This document shows, piece after piece, positions 1-17,466 of a DNA stretch of 64,000 nt (within the stretch, counting starts at the first letter, position 1; each line of letters begins with the position of its first letter). This stretch comes from Edaphochlamys debaryana (lineage: Eukaryota > Chlorophyta > Chlorophyceae > Chlamydomonadales): the NCBI GenBank assembly GCA_016858145.1, contig JAEHOE010000009.1:1629950-1693949 (forward strand), written 5' to 3'. The notes beneath the pieces were generated by a model. The model was given only the letters and a program-made list of their open reading frames with translations, was not told the origin of the DNA and ran no database searches. The position numbers were made by a program, and so were the translations under genes.

Positions 1-1
1 G

Positions 2-181
2 CATGGTGACGGCTTCTCTGTAAGCAGGCCGAGCACGGCGGGTTTTGGGCTCCCTTTCAAACCTCGGTTGCCCCGTCCCTCCCGCTTCCGTTCAGGCGAC
101 GTGGGCACGTGGCTGCTGTACTGCGACGTACACGCCCACTTCGACTTCGGCATGATGGCGCAGTTCACGATCACTGCCTAA
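2..181 (+). CDS. Multicopper-oxidase-like protein, C-terminal end (5' partial)
   Basis: Only the C-terminus is in the window. The frame ends with GTWLLYCDVHAHFDFGM followed by MAQFTITA and a TAA stop at 179-181. This resembles the last cupredoxin domain of multicopper oxidases and ferroxidases: the Cys, a His five residues on and a Met ten residues on are the type-1 copper ligands. In family members that build the trinuclear centre, the Cys is flanked by His on both sides; here the flanks are Tyr and Asp. Bases 20-95 look like an intron (GTAAG start, pyrimidine-rich CAG end), but removing them breaks the frame, whereas reading through keeps CAT-GGT-GAC-GGC-TTC (HGDGF) in frame. HGDGF resembles the HxHGxxF copper motif at about the right distance. 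Either the last exon starts at 96 or the exon is continuous; I cannot decide. The family call is moderately sure and the copper chemistry is inferred. Confidence 0.5.
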   Translation, partial: HGDGFSVSRPSTAGFGLPFKPRLPRPSRFRSGDVGTWLLYCDVHAHFDFGMMAQFTITA

Positions 182-1659
182 GCCGTACCGTACGGCTGCA
201 TGTGTGCAGCAGCTACGGCAGCTGGTCCCGTGGTCACAAGATGACGTGAACGTTCCTGGCGCGGTCAGGGCCCCGGAGCACACGCTACCGTGATAAGTGA
301 CGTCTGCGCACTGACGCTGACGTGGGCCGGATGAGTCAACCGCTCATCCGAGCACGTGTGCCCGGGCCGGGCCCGGCTGGGCCCAGGGCCTGTCGTCCGA
401 GGCGGGGCCTGCATGTTGTGTCAGGGGTCCAGTTGGTCTTCCGCAGGCTGGCTGACCCTCTCTTGTGCTTTTGCTGTGATCAATTGCGTCCAATTTGAAA
501 CCCCAATCCCAGAACGTGTGTTGTACATAGCTCGTGTGACCTTGATGTGTGCGTCCGCTGGGCACGGCGCAACCGCCAGTCGGTACGGGACACTCAACCT
601 TCTGCATGGCGAGGGCGTAGCGGGTAGGCGAGACGGCAGGGACGGACTGTGGCATGGATATCAAGATCCCACTCGGGGACTCACAGGGTTTCCGGACCAG
701 GCGCTTTACCCTTTCCGAGACGGTAACCCGTCAAAGCGAACGGAGGCGCAGGGCACCAGCGCTGACGCATTTGCGGATGCACGTCGGTGCTGTGGGCTGG
801 TACGTTTGACCGTGGTGGGAGGCAGTTGTTTGCAGCTCTCACCCCTTCCCCCGTACGCCCCGCGATCGGGTGCCCTAACCCTGACCAGCCCCTATGCGGG
901 GGGCAGTATAAGCGCACTCCCCTGTGCGATGTCGTTCTTATGTGTGTGGCGTGCCTCGGCTTTGCGTGTATGCGACGAGGCGGCCCGTGTGTAGTCTGTG
1001 AGTCGCCCTATGGCGCCGTGAGTTTGTATGTTTTTTTGTGTGTGTGGAGCAGCATGGGGGGCCTCCGTTGGCCCAGGCGGATGTGCTGAATGCAGAAGAA
1101 GCGTGCTACATGTTTGGGGCTGCAGCTCGTGTTATGAGCACACCTGTGTCAAGTAACTTGTGGCAAGCAGGGGCCACAGGGTCGCACATGTGCAGGCGCA
1201 CGGGCTTTGCCCATGGGCCGCCAGGACTTGAAAGGTCCGGGTGAATTTGGTGGGTAGCCTGGCTGGAGGGCCTGCGCGGCCTTGTAAGAGCGTGAGCGGT
1301 GTCCGCCTGGGCCTACCCTGGCCCTTCTAGGGTCTGCCTCCCACCGAGCGCCTCGGGGACCCAACGCTGGGCGAGCGGTGTCCGCTTCGCAGATCGGGGG
1401 TTCTGTGCTCGCAGGGGCCGTGCAGCGAGAGGAGATGGCGGGGTGCCAGCAATGTGCATGGCCCAGTCAGGCGGGCAGGGGTGGGGAGGCGGGGGTTTTG
1501 CATCAAGCGGAAGCGGTACTGTACGCTCTGCTCGGCAGTTCGCGTATAAATACAAGACGCGCGAGTCACTGCGAGCCTAGCCTGCAACGCAGCAGCAGAG
1601 TTACTTGCACTCGGCAGCACAAAACGTCTGTCAACGCCGTCGCTGGCATACGCGCGCCC
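182..1659. other. Intergenic region with no supported gene
   Basis: This 1.5-kb stretch holds overlapping open frames on both strands, but none shows family similarity or a consistent splice chain. A TGTAA at 1283-1287 could serve as a poly(A) signal, although it lies over 1 kb from the upstream stop. The right end holds the TATA box and 5' leader of the next gene. Confidence 0.5.
1545..1552 (+). promoter_or_regulatory. TATA box of the gene starting at 1660
   Basis: TATAAATA stands in an otherwise G+C-rich context, 108 bases before the proposed ATG. That leaves room for a short leader if transcription starts about 30 bases downstream. This is a sequence match only. Confidence 0.55.
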
Positions 1660-2810
1660 ATGAGCCTCAATACGAGAGACTCGGAGATGGAGGCATTCAA
1701 GAAGCTGATGCTGAGACCGATGGTAATCGACTTCGCGGCAAAGTTCATTGAAAGGGTTGTCTTGGGCAAGGGCCGCGACACCGCGGCGTCCAGCGACAGA
1801 GGCTGGATTAAAGACCTCCTTGCTGACGGGGAAACGGGAATGGCGCAGCTGGTTGAGATTGTCACCTCGGCGGCCAAGCTGGACTGCACGGTCACGGACT
1901 TCGCCGACCTCGTGGCTGACAACTACAGTCTGTGCAACGGTGAGCAATGCTGCGGTTGTGCACGGTTTTGCTCAGGGGGCGGCGGGGGCTGGCGACTAGG
2001 CGGAGGCGACACGGGACGCAACCGCACCGACCCTGCGAGTGCGGGGCAAGTGCGGGGTAAGCCGGCAAGCCTAGCTCACCAATCAGTTGCCCTCACCTCT
2101 CCGCCTCCCGCCTGTTTCTGTGTGGGCATAGAAGACATCCCTGTGTGGGGAAGACGGTGCCGTGTGGACTCTCAACTCGGGAGCTTAACCCACCTCTGCC
2201 CTCCTGGTCATGGAAGGCAGGGCAAAGGGCGGGCCTCTCGCCTGAACCTGTGAGGGGAAGACGGGTCCATGTGAACGCTCGACTCGGGCCGTCAAAGCTC
2301 TGCCCCCCTTTGCATCACGCAGACCAACAGCGCGCCCTGCAGGACGAGAACCTCATCAGCAAGGCCAAGAGCCTGCGGGCCGCCGGCGCGACTGACCTGC
2401 TCTGCGACGAGCTACCCTGGCAGTGCAGCATCATCAACAACATCGAAAAGATCCTTGCTTGCCTCGAGGATGCAACCGATGCAACCGAAGGCAAGTACGG
2501 CAGGGTGGGCGTGAGCCTTGACGCTAGCTGGGAGGCCTCGCGGGCTATGCCTCTCCCCTGCCTTTATTTCCCACACATGCCCCGGCCCTCCCCTGCTCCG
2601 CACCTCCCATGCTTCGGACCTGCCCTGGGATGCCCCCTACCTAGACCTCTGCCCTCCCCTGCCTCGCCCCACCCCGTGGGAGGCCTAGCAGGCATAGCCT
2701 CCTCCCGGCCCGACCCTCCCCTGCCCTGGCCACGCTTTCTTGCCCCTTCCCTGCATTACGCTGGGCCCTCACGTGCCCCTCCCCTCCCACACCCCGCCGA
2801 TGCAGCATGA
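1660..2810 (+). CDS. Hypothetical helical protein (3' end uncertain)
   Basis: I do not recognise the family. Exon 1 (1660-1939) begins MSLNTRDSEMEAFKKLMLRP and contains VIDFAAKFIERVVLG and MAQLVEIVTSAAKLDC, which look amphipathic and alpha-helical. A GTGAGC donor at 1940 joins in phase to exon 2 (2323-2490) after a CAG acceptor; exon 2 reads QQRALQDENLISKAKSLRAA and ends near IEKILACLEDATDATE. After 2490 the sequence GCAAGT could be a rare GC-AG donor, leading perhaps to an exon near 2877. Otherwise the frame runs on through proline-rich sequence to a stop at 2810, which looks like intron read-through. The intron at 1940-2322 carries a tandem duplication of about 107 bases. About 150 residues are firmly supported. 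A TATA box 108 bases upstream supports the start. Confidence 0.5.
2147..2322 (+). repeat. Imperfect tandem duplication (period about 107) at the end of intron 1
   Basis: The motif GGGGAAGACGG occurs at about 2147 and again at about 2254. Each copy is followed by diverged GTGTGGACTCTCAACTCGGG-like sequence and a cytosine-rich stretch. The second copy runs into the acceptor at 2321-2322. Confidence 0.6.
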
Positions 2811-4407
2811 ACGGCGGGCTTGCAGCGGCGTAGCTCACCGCTACGGGTCTGTCCCAACCGAGGGGAGCTGCTTCAGTACATCGGATGCCTCGCATGTGCA
2901 GCGCTGGGCGAGCGTGCGTGGCGGCGGGATTTCCTGGAGCCAGCGAGACCTTGGCATGCCGACAGGAGCAGCCGTGTGCGTGGTGCGCAGGGGATGGGGG
3001 GGGGGGTAGTTGACGAATGGCTGGGCACTCTTGGTTCAGGGGGTTGGGCCCGGCCCGGTCAGGGTGGGCCGGCCGGGATCGGTTCGGGCAGAGGGCTGGG
3101 GGGCCAATACTACAAAGGATTTACACGGAGCTGCGCTGGTGGACGGCACGAGTACTTCCTGTGCGGATTCACGGCAAAGGGGCCTCAAGCGCCAACTGCC
3201 AAGTCCACTGCCTCGGACTTGGGGTTATTATCGACAATGGGGCGTAGTGCGGCTGCTGGGGAAAGGGGGCGAGGGCCGGGACCGCAGCTATGCCAGCAGA
3301 GAGCGCCGAGCATACCCGCTCACCCGGAGTTGGGGTAGAAGACATCAACGAAGCGAAGCGCTTGGTTGTGGCGTAGGGCGTGTTCCGCTCACCCGGAGTT
3401 GGGGCAGTGTGCGTCCAAGCACCGCACCGCGCTCCCCCCGGGGCGCCTGCCCGCCCTGCCAGCCTGCCTCCCCCCCCCGCGGCCGCGGCATTGTCCAACT
3501 GTCCGCGTAACAACAACAACAACAACAACAACAACAATAACAGCACAATTGTCCCGGGCTCCGTCCCAAAGGCTTTGCCCGTGGCGCTCTGCGTCCGAGG
3601 CGATGCATAGAATTGGGGGGTTGGGTTTTTGCGTTGTACCAACCAGTATGGCCAGGGAGGAATCGCCGCCGGCCCGGCGGCTCCTCGGCAGTGTTTGGTC
3701 ACTTTTGATTAGCAGAGCCTGGGCAGAGCGTAGGATGCGTCATTACAGAGAACAGTATAGGAGACGTGGTCCCTGGTGCACTGGTGCGCGGGGGTCGGAC
3801 GTTCCGGGGCCCTACCGAGGCCTTGTGCCTGCTTGGGGCGCGGGGTGGCGGGCGTGGGCGCGCGCCTCGTGGCCCTCGCGCGTGGGGTCACAGTTCTGGT
3901 CCTGAAGCGGCTACCGCTTTTAAAACGCGGACTTTGTGTTGAGATACCTGCGCCAACCTGTGTGGAGAAAGGCGCGACGCGTCTTTCGGCAGAATAAGCG
4001 CAGGAATAGGGCTGCTTCCGGCGGAGCCTTTATTACCCAACCAGTTCCCCCTTCAGATTCTGAGCTCGCACCTGTGCGTGCAAAGTGTTCAGATATGCCC
4101 GGGCTCGCGGCCTTGGGCGGTGCAGCTGCGACTCCGACGACGCGTTGCCGAAAGAATCGTCCTAACCGAACCGAACCCCAATCGCACCCGTGGCGGCAAG
4201 GCCGGCCGTCGCGACTTTCTAGCCCGCAGCAGCCACTCTCAGGTCTTTATCCTAGTGGCAATCATCTGAATCCTACCTGGGCTTGTCATATAGTGCGGCT
4301 GCGTGTGTGCAATAGCGGGCCAGTCGGAGCGTTCGCAGCGAGCCCCCTCGACGAAGGCCCAGTGAGCCCTAAAACTATACCTTCAATAACTGCTATAGCA
4401 TGCGGAC
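2811..4407. other. Unassigned stretch between the 1660 gene and the kinase
   Basis: No convincing complete gene is visible. It may contain the 3' exons and UTR of the upstream gene and the promoter and leader of the kinase. Two 20-base copies of a direct repeat (CCGCTCACCCGGAGTTGGGG) lie at 3316-3335 and 3385-3404. A long plus-strand frame from 3936 runs in frame into kinase exon 2 at 4887, but its upstream half has no recognisable protein character. Confidence 0.4.
3509..3537 (+). repeat. (AAC)n microsatellite
   Basis: About nine to ten uninterrupted AAC units are visible. They would encode poly-Asn or poly-Thr in open frames, but no gene is supported here. Confidence 0.9.
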
Positions 4408-11113
<6,706 letters not shown>

Positions 11114-13331
11114 AGGAGCCTGCCTGGGCGCGCGTTGCTAGCTAGGTGCCCGGGGGAGCCTTACTTGCTCTGGAGATGAGGTCGGGTTGGTTGCGCCCGC
11201 CCACTGCCGGATCAGGGGGGGGGGCAGGAAGTGTGAAAATAGCAGTGCACGGCAGGGGGGGGGGGGGGTCGGGGGCGTCGGGACTTTTGTGGGGTGGTGT
11301 AGGAGACTAATGTTTTTACCCCCCCCCTGGCCGGATGATGGTTTTTTACCTTTGCACTTGTGTGCGCGTGCTTGTCTAACTGATCGTGAGTTTGCAGGCG
11401 GCGCCTGCTGAGGGTGTAGGAGGGTAGGGGACCCCTCGCTCCGTAAACGATTTTGTGTGCAATGTGGGGTGCAGCACATGCAGAGACTTGAGCGGGCGGG
11501 AGTCCTCGAGGACCGTGACGCCAGCCGTAGCTGGGGCTACGGTAGACATGCTGAACGCAACCCCCGTCTGTCCACTCATGCACCCAGTGCCATTCCAATA
11601 ATGTTTAAATGCGTGCGAAATGACGACCATGCTTGGTAGATAACTGCATGCGCGTGAAGTAATAAAAAGCTCCGCTAGACAGGATCATGTGGGGAATGTC
11701 TGGGGGCGTGTCATACCTCAATAAACCTGCATCTTGCAAGTGGGCGCATCTTCTTGCATAGGCGAGAGGGAGGCTGTGGGGGCGCATGTTGCGTAGTGAA
11801 CCCTGAGTTTGGGATCGTTCCCCCCACCCCACCCAGAATTGGGTATCCCGCGGCGTTGTGCCCCGGCCGGCTCTCCGCAAACATTGCATGCGGGGGGGTT
11901 AGCCTGGACGGACGGCGCACGTTCCTGAGTTGTTCCAAGGAGCGCCGCTCGTTAGCTACTACAGCTGTTTGGCCGCTCGGGATAAAGATAGGGAGTTTAG
12001 CGCCCGTTGCGTGTTCTGTGGGGTGCCAGCATTGTCATCGACGGTGTTTGCATTAGGGGCCCAGTGGGGCGGGCCCTTATTCATCTTGCCCACACGCCCA
12101 CCCACTTTGCCCCCCACCCTTCCGATTTATCTCATGGACCCGAGTTTGTCCCGTCAGCCGAGAGCGAGCCCACGCACTCTGTTTGACCGCAGCTAGCTTG
12201 AGAGTTGGGTCTGCTGGGTGGACCTGCTCGATGCATTGTGACCTTCCTCATGGCCTGTGTTCAGCTTTCTGCGCCGCAAGAAAGGCCATAGCCCTTGCTC
12301 CTTGCAGCCAGTCACGTCGGTTGGCTTCAGAGGTGCGCTGTCTTGGTGCCTTGAACGACTCGGGGGCTGCGATGATTACGGCGGGAAGCGCCCTCCAGAG
12401 GGTGAGGGCGGGGTTGAGCGAGAGTGCCATCTATCTGCTGGGGGCGTAGTGTCAGGCGCGGCGGTTTCGGGGCCGAGTCCCCGGGGCATTGATTGGCCCG
12501 TGTCGGCCCTTTCCCGAGTGCGGCAAGTGTGCCTTGCTCTGTTGTTTCCCTTGTCAGGGCGTTGGAATTCACTCTCTTGATATGCGGAGGGGCAGCCGCC
12601 GGTATAAGGCAGGTGGCTGCCTTTCGACGGCCTTTGGACATACAGCTGGGCGTTGCACGGCCCTGGCGCCCGAGAGGCATGAGGCATATGGACACCCCAG
12701 TGAAGGGCAGTGGGATTCCTTGTAATCTTGTTATCAATGGTGGGTGCCGGAGTTGAGACCATCTCAGACTTTGGCATGACCTGACCGCCATACATCGGGT
12801 CGTGAGCAAGTGAGGCGATAGATCAGCCCTTGCGCGCCGCCTCTGCAGCAGGTCTCTGCCCCTGAGCCTTGCCCCTCACCAGGGGGCCATGCCCACCAAA
12901 CTAGTAAGCCCTTCGGTGGTTGCTCGCTTCACTGAAGGCGGCTTCCCAGATCCCAGTGACCCTAACAATGAGGCTGACCAGCGGCTTTCAGCCTTGCAAG
13001 ACTCCAGACCGCTCCTCCTCCTTCGCTCCGTCCGCCGCTCAACTCAAGGGAAGCGCATGCGCTCAATCCACAGCCTTGCTCACGCACTTCAGGGCAGGAC
13101 CGCGTGCCCGTGTCACCCGCAACGCCGCAAGCCCTCCAAGCCATGTCCCACACATTACCCCCTTTCCAAAGTCCCTCCCTTCCGTTAGTCGCGACTGCAA
13201 TTGCACGCCACAGCCCCGGCCCCAGCTTTGACTCACTCGTTGCCGCCCGGCCACGCAAGCACTCGCACTTCACAAGCCTGGCCCAAGGTTCGCGTGCGCG
13301 AAGATGGGGTCAACGTGGCTGATCTGCGAAT
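11114..13331. other. Gene-poor interval between convergent genes
   Basis: This holds the 3' UTR of the kinase (plus) and of the coiled-coil gene (minus). The G+C content is lower than in the exons. An A+T-richer patch near 11655-11735 contains two AATAAA-like strings, but volvocine genes normally use TGTAA. The only TGTAA I see is at 12721-12725, rather far from either stop. Open frames such as the one from 12889 lack codon bias, splice structure and recognisable domains. Confidence 0.5.
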
Positions 13332-16300
13332 CTAGCCCCTCCAGGCCAGGAGCGAATCGATGCGTCGCTGCAGGTCGTTGAACATGACCCCCCGCTCCGA
13401 GACCACGTGGTCCAGGCTGTTGAAGTACCACTGCTTGTCGTACGAGATCTGCCGCCGCAGATCTGCGATCTCGTCCTTGATCCGGCTGATCTGCAGCGCG
13501 TCCGCGCCGCCGTACGGCAGCACCCCCAGCGATGCTACTGGCGGCGGCGCCTTGTAGGCGGAGGCGGGGCGGCGGGCCGCGACGGCGGAGGCAGCGGCTC
13601 CGCCACCGGCTGCCGTAGCGGCGGCTGCCGCCAGCCGATCCACCAAGATCTCGCGCTTCAGCTCCTGCAGCTGCAGCCGTACATCGTACATCTGCTGATC
13701 CAGAGATGCGTCCAGGTGGTTGATCGCGTCGAGCCGGGGGTCGCTCTCCGCCGGCGCCGCCGGCGCTTGCGGCGGCGGCGCCGGCGGGAAGAGCGCGCGG
13801 GCGGTGCTGCTGCCACCGGCGCTGCCGAGGCCGGCGGCGGCGGCGGCGCGCTCGGCGGCGCTGGCGGTGCTGAGGTGGCCGGCGACGCGACTGTACGACC
13901 CCAGCGTCGCCGCCAGGGCCCTGTTGACCTGCTTGAGCTTCTCTACCTCTGCCAACAGCAGGGCGTCGAGCGGCGACGCGCCCACGTCAGCAGCTGCCGT
14001 ACGCCGTACGGTGGCGGGCGCATCGTCGCCGTACCTTTCGTACAGGGAGCCGCCGATGACGGCGGCGGAGCCGTAGCCGGGGTCGTAGAGGGGGGTGGCG
14101 GGGGTGGAGCCGGCGGCGGCGCCGGGGTCAAGGCCCTTGGCGGGGGTGGCAAGCAGCGCGTCGGGTTCCTCAGCCGCCGCGGCGGGGGCCGGCGAGGAGG
14201 CGTGGGGGGTGGCTACCATGGGTCCGGCTGCGGGGATAAAGCCCGCGAAGGAGGAACTCGTGCCTGCCTCGCCGCCGCCGGGGCCCGCCGCCTCCGCCTC
14301 GCCGTCGCCGTCGCCTGATGGAAAGTGGGCCGACAGCTCTGCGAGGGCCGAGTCGACCGCTGCCAGAGCCGAGTCCACCTGCCCACGGCTCAGGGAAACA
14401 TGCGGCGTGTCAGTGCATGTCTTGTGCTCAAATGGGGATGGGGAAGCATGGCGGCGCCGGTGTGGCGGAGGGGCGCACAGAGGGTGTGAACTAGGGGTAT
14501 GCCAGACAGGTGCTGCCGACGGCACGAGGCTTGGCGCGATTCCCAGCACGGGACGCCAACTACTAAGCATCCACCACCGAGCTGAGCCCTCAGCCATGGG
14601 TTATCGAAGCACCCACACAGCCCCGCTCGGACCTGTGCCCCACCTGCTGGTGATCGGCTCGGAGCTCTGCGTCGAACTCTGCCGCCTCCGCCTCCACCTC
14701 GGCCTCCACCTCGGACCGGGCCTTGGGGCTAGCGGGCGGCGGCGTGGGCAGCTGGATGGGCGCCTTGGGCGTGTGACGGCCCGCAGCGGCGGCGGCGGCA
14801 GCATCGGCCTCCGCCGCCGCTGAGTCCGCCGCCACGGCGGCGGCGGCGGCCGCGTCGGTCAGGGCGTCGAGGCCGGCGTCGTCCCGTAGGGCCGCCGCAA
14901 TGGCTGCGTCGGTCTCGCCTCGGAATGTGTTACTAAGGGCGGCGGCGGCGGCCACCGTGGCAGCGGCGGCTGCGGTGGCGGCGGCGGCGGCGGTCGCCGC
15001 TGCCGCGGCGGCCGTACCGGCGCCGTCGGGCCGCGAAGCGGCCTCCGCCAGCCCCTCCGCCTGCTTCAGCGCCTCGTACGACGGCCCCAGGTACGGCCTG
15101 TGCAGCGTGTACGGCGTGTACGGCACGTACGCGGGGATCTGTACGGGAGGCTGGGCTGCAGGAGCCGCATCGGAGCTGAACTGCACGCGCCGGGCAGGCG
15201 CGGCGGCGGCGGCGGCGGCAGCTGCCGCTGCCGAGTCGGCGGCGGCTTCCGCGGCGGCGGCGGCACGGGCAGCGGAGGCGGCGGCCTCTCCGAGGTCGCC
15301 CCCTGCGCTGACTTGCCTGAGGGTTGTCCGGGTACCACGCGAGTGTGATGAAGGGTAGAGGTCAAGTAAGGTCCGTCCAGGGTGGGACCTTGCCTCCCGC
15401 ATCCTCTGGGGTTGTTGCTACTGCCTGTATCCCACCCCTCCTCTTGCCCTCCCTCCGTCCCCCCTTCTAACCCCTGGCCCCCCTGCCCCCGGCCCTCTCC
15501 ATCTGCCCCCCTGCCCCCCTGCCCCACGCCCCCCTGTCCCCCGCGGGCCCCCACCTGCCGTCCAGCAGGCCTCGGCACGCCACCACCAGGCCCTGCAGCT
15601 CCCCGCGCAGCCGCTCGTTCTCCCGGTTCAGCCTGTGAAGGGGTGCACCGCAGGCGCTTAGTAAACCAGCAGTGTTGGATACGTGCTCTGAAGCAAGACC
15701 CGCAGCCTTTTGCTCTCGCCGCTCAGCCTTTGGTGACAGGAACAACCCCTAATAACGACTCAGCCCGTCGCCTCCCTGATGCCCCTCCTGCATCCCAGCC
15801 CTGCACCGGCTTTCGGATCCTCCCAGCTCCTCCCAGCTCCTCCCAGCCAATCCCAGGTGCTCACGCGAGGACGCGCTCCTGTCTGTGTGCCTCCGCCAGA
15901 GCGCCCTCCGCCGCCTTTAGCCGCTCCGCAGCGGCCAGGCGTTCCGCCTGGGAGAGGGAAAAGGGGAAGGGGAAGCGGGGGGCGGGGTCCGCGGACATGG
16001 GGGGTGGGTCTCATGGGGAAGGCGGAGCAGGCAGGAACCCCGCTCCTACTCCCCTCCTCCACCGCTCCCCCCCGCCCCTCAACCCCGTCATTCTGGCCAT
16101 CTCAATCCTTGCCTCTCTCTCCCCTTTCTCTCTCGCCCCAACTCCTCCCCTCTTGACCTGTTTCGCCAGCACCGCCCTTCCCCTTCTTGGCCTGTTTCGC
16201 TAGCACCGCCCTTCCCGTTCCCCCTGCCCCCTCTCCGCCCCCCACCCTCCTGGCCAGTTAAGCCAGCACCGCGTCGTCATCCTCGTGCTGAACCTGCCCG

Positions 16301-17033
16301 TTACACTTCCCCAAACACACACGCCTCCCCCCTGGCACCCTTCCCCTTTCCTCCTCCCCCCCACCTTCTTGGCCAGCTCCCCCAGTGCTGCCTCTTCCTT
16401 GAGGTCGGTGGACAGAGAGGCGGCCTCCTTGGACCACCGAGCCACCTTGGAGGCCAGAGCCTGCAGGTCCTCGCGGGTGGCGTCAAACTGCGAGGGATTG
16501 GAGGTTGGGTTGTGGGAGGGAGGACGGGGCGGCGAGGAGGCAGCGGGGGCGCGAGGGCGCTTGCGCGGAAGGTGGAAGGGCGTCGCGGGGAAGCGTGGCG
16601 CGAGCAGGTGTACCGGGGGTGGGGGTGGGGGTGCGGGGATGCACTCGCCTTGCTTACAACGTCCTGCAGGGCTGTTCCTCGAGCCGCTGCCGCCTTGGCC
16701 TCTCGTGCAGCCCGGCGCCGGGGAGAGGCGCTACGGGCGCGGATTCTCGCACTGACGGGCAACGATGAGTCGCCCAAGTATGGGTACCGCCTGAGGCCCT
16801 GCTTCCAGCTCTCATCCGGGTACACGCTGTAGTCGCCACGGAACCTGGCAGGGGAAAGGGTGTAGAGGGCCCGGAGCTCAGCGGAAGCCCGGTGGATGGC
16901 GTGCACATGCGGGGCCAGGACCCAAAACCTAGCTGCCACCGCCTTTCATGCGGACGCACCCTGAGAAGGGCGAGCCGAAGGTTCGGCCGACGGAGCTGCC
17001 GAACGGCCATTTGCTTTGAGAGTCTCTCGCCAT
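13332..17033 (-). CDS. Coiled-coil protein of unknown function (754 residues)
   Basis: Seven minus-strand exons join in phase: 17033-16960, 16844-16658, 16487-16365, 15947-15865, 15632-15555, 15316-14644 and 14378-13332. The protein starts MARDSQSKWPFGSSVGRTFG and continues through GDYSVYPDESWKQGLRRYP. Residues about 88-182 are a continuous predicted coiled coil, including LQALASKVARWSKEAASL and LNRENERLRGELQGLV. Residues about 182-406 contain alanine-rich helical blocks. The C-terminal exon adds a disordered Ala/Pro segment, then two further coils (LDQQMYDVRLQLQELKREIL and ISRIKDEIADLRRQISYDKQ), and ends LQRRIDSLLAWRG. No catalytic domain, signal peptide or membrane segment is visible. The architecture fits a structural, cytoskeletal or basal-body protein, but that is inference. 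It is transcribed divergently from the neighbouring giant coiled-coil gene. Confidence 0.8.
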
Positions 17034-17466
17034 CTTGCTTGGCGGTTACATGTAACACCAGGGCCGCTGCTGAATAGTGTACGCTGTATGATGCTGTGTG
17101 TAGCAGTTCTTTCAGATATGCTGGCGTCTGGTCTTGCTTGCGTCTTTTAGCCCGGGTTCGATTGGGCGAAGCGACGTTCATCGCGACACGTTCATCGCGA
17201 CACTCGCGGGCCAGCCCGCAACAAAGACGCCTGTCTGCATTTCTGATACCACTCTGTGTAGCTAGCTCGTGATGCAGTTCGCCAGCGATTGGCCAGCTAC
17301 CGTTTGTGCCAGCAAAGGAGGCTTGACCTATAGCTTACCTGAGCATGTGTGTGGCCATATGTAGCTTAGCGATGGCCCGGCGGGGCAGGGGCGCTCTACC
17401 GTCCTGAGTCAAAGCCGCTCGGTCAAAGCAGTCACGCAGCCTGACGCCGAGGCCTAACCTGTGCCA
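17034..17466. promoter_or_regulatory. Shared divergent promoter interval (433 bases)
   Basis: The two start codons face away from each other across this interval, so it must hold both leaders and core promoters. It is less G+C-rich than the flanking exons. No convincing TATA box was found in either direction. A small direct repeat (TTCATCGCGACA) lies near 17177-17202. Confidence 0.6.

Noticed and set aside
11655..11735. AATAAA-like strings after the kinase
   Set aside because: Volvocine genes normally use TGTAA, and there is no independent evidence of transcript ends here.
12889..13322. Plus-strand frames starting ATG near 12889
   Set aside because: There is no recognisable domain, poor codon bias, no good splice partners, and the position is between two convergent gene ends.
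17140..17170. GGGTTCGATT resembling a tRNA T-loop
   Set aside because: The T-stem does not pair properly and no anticodon or acceptor arm can be built; it lies in the divergent promoter interval.
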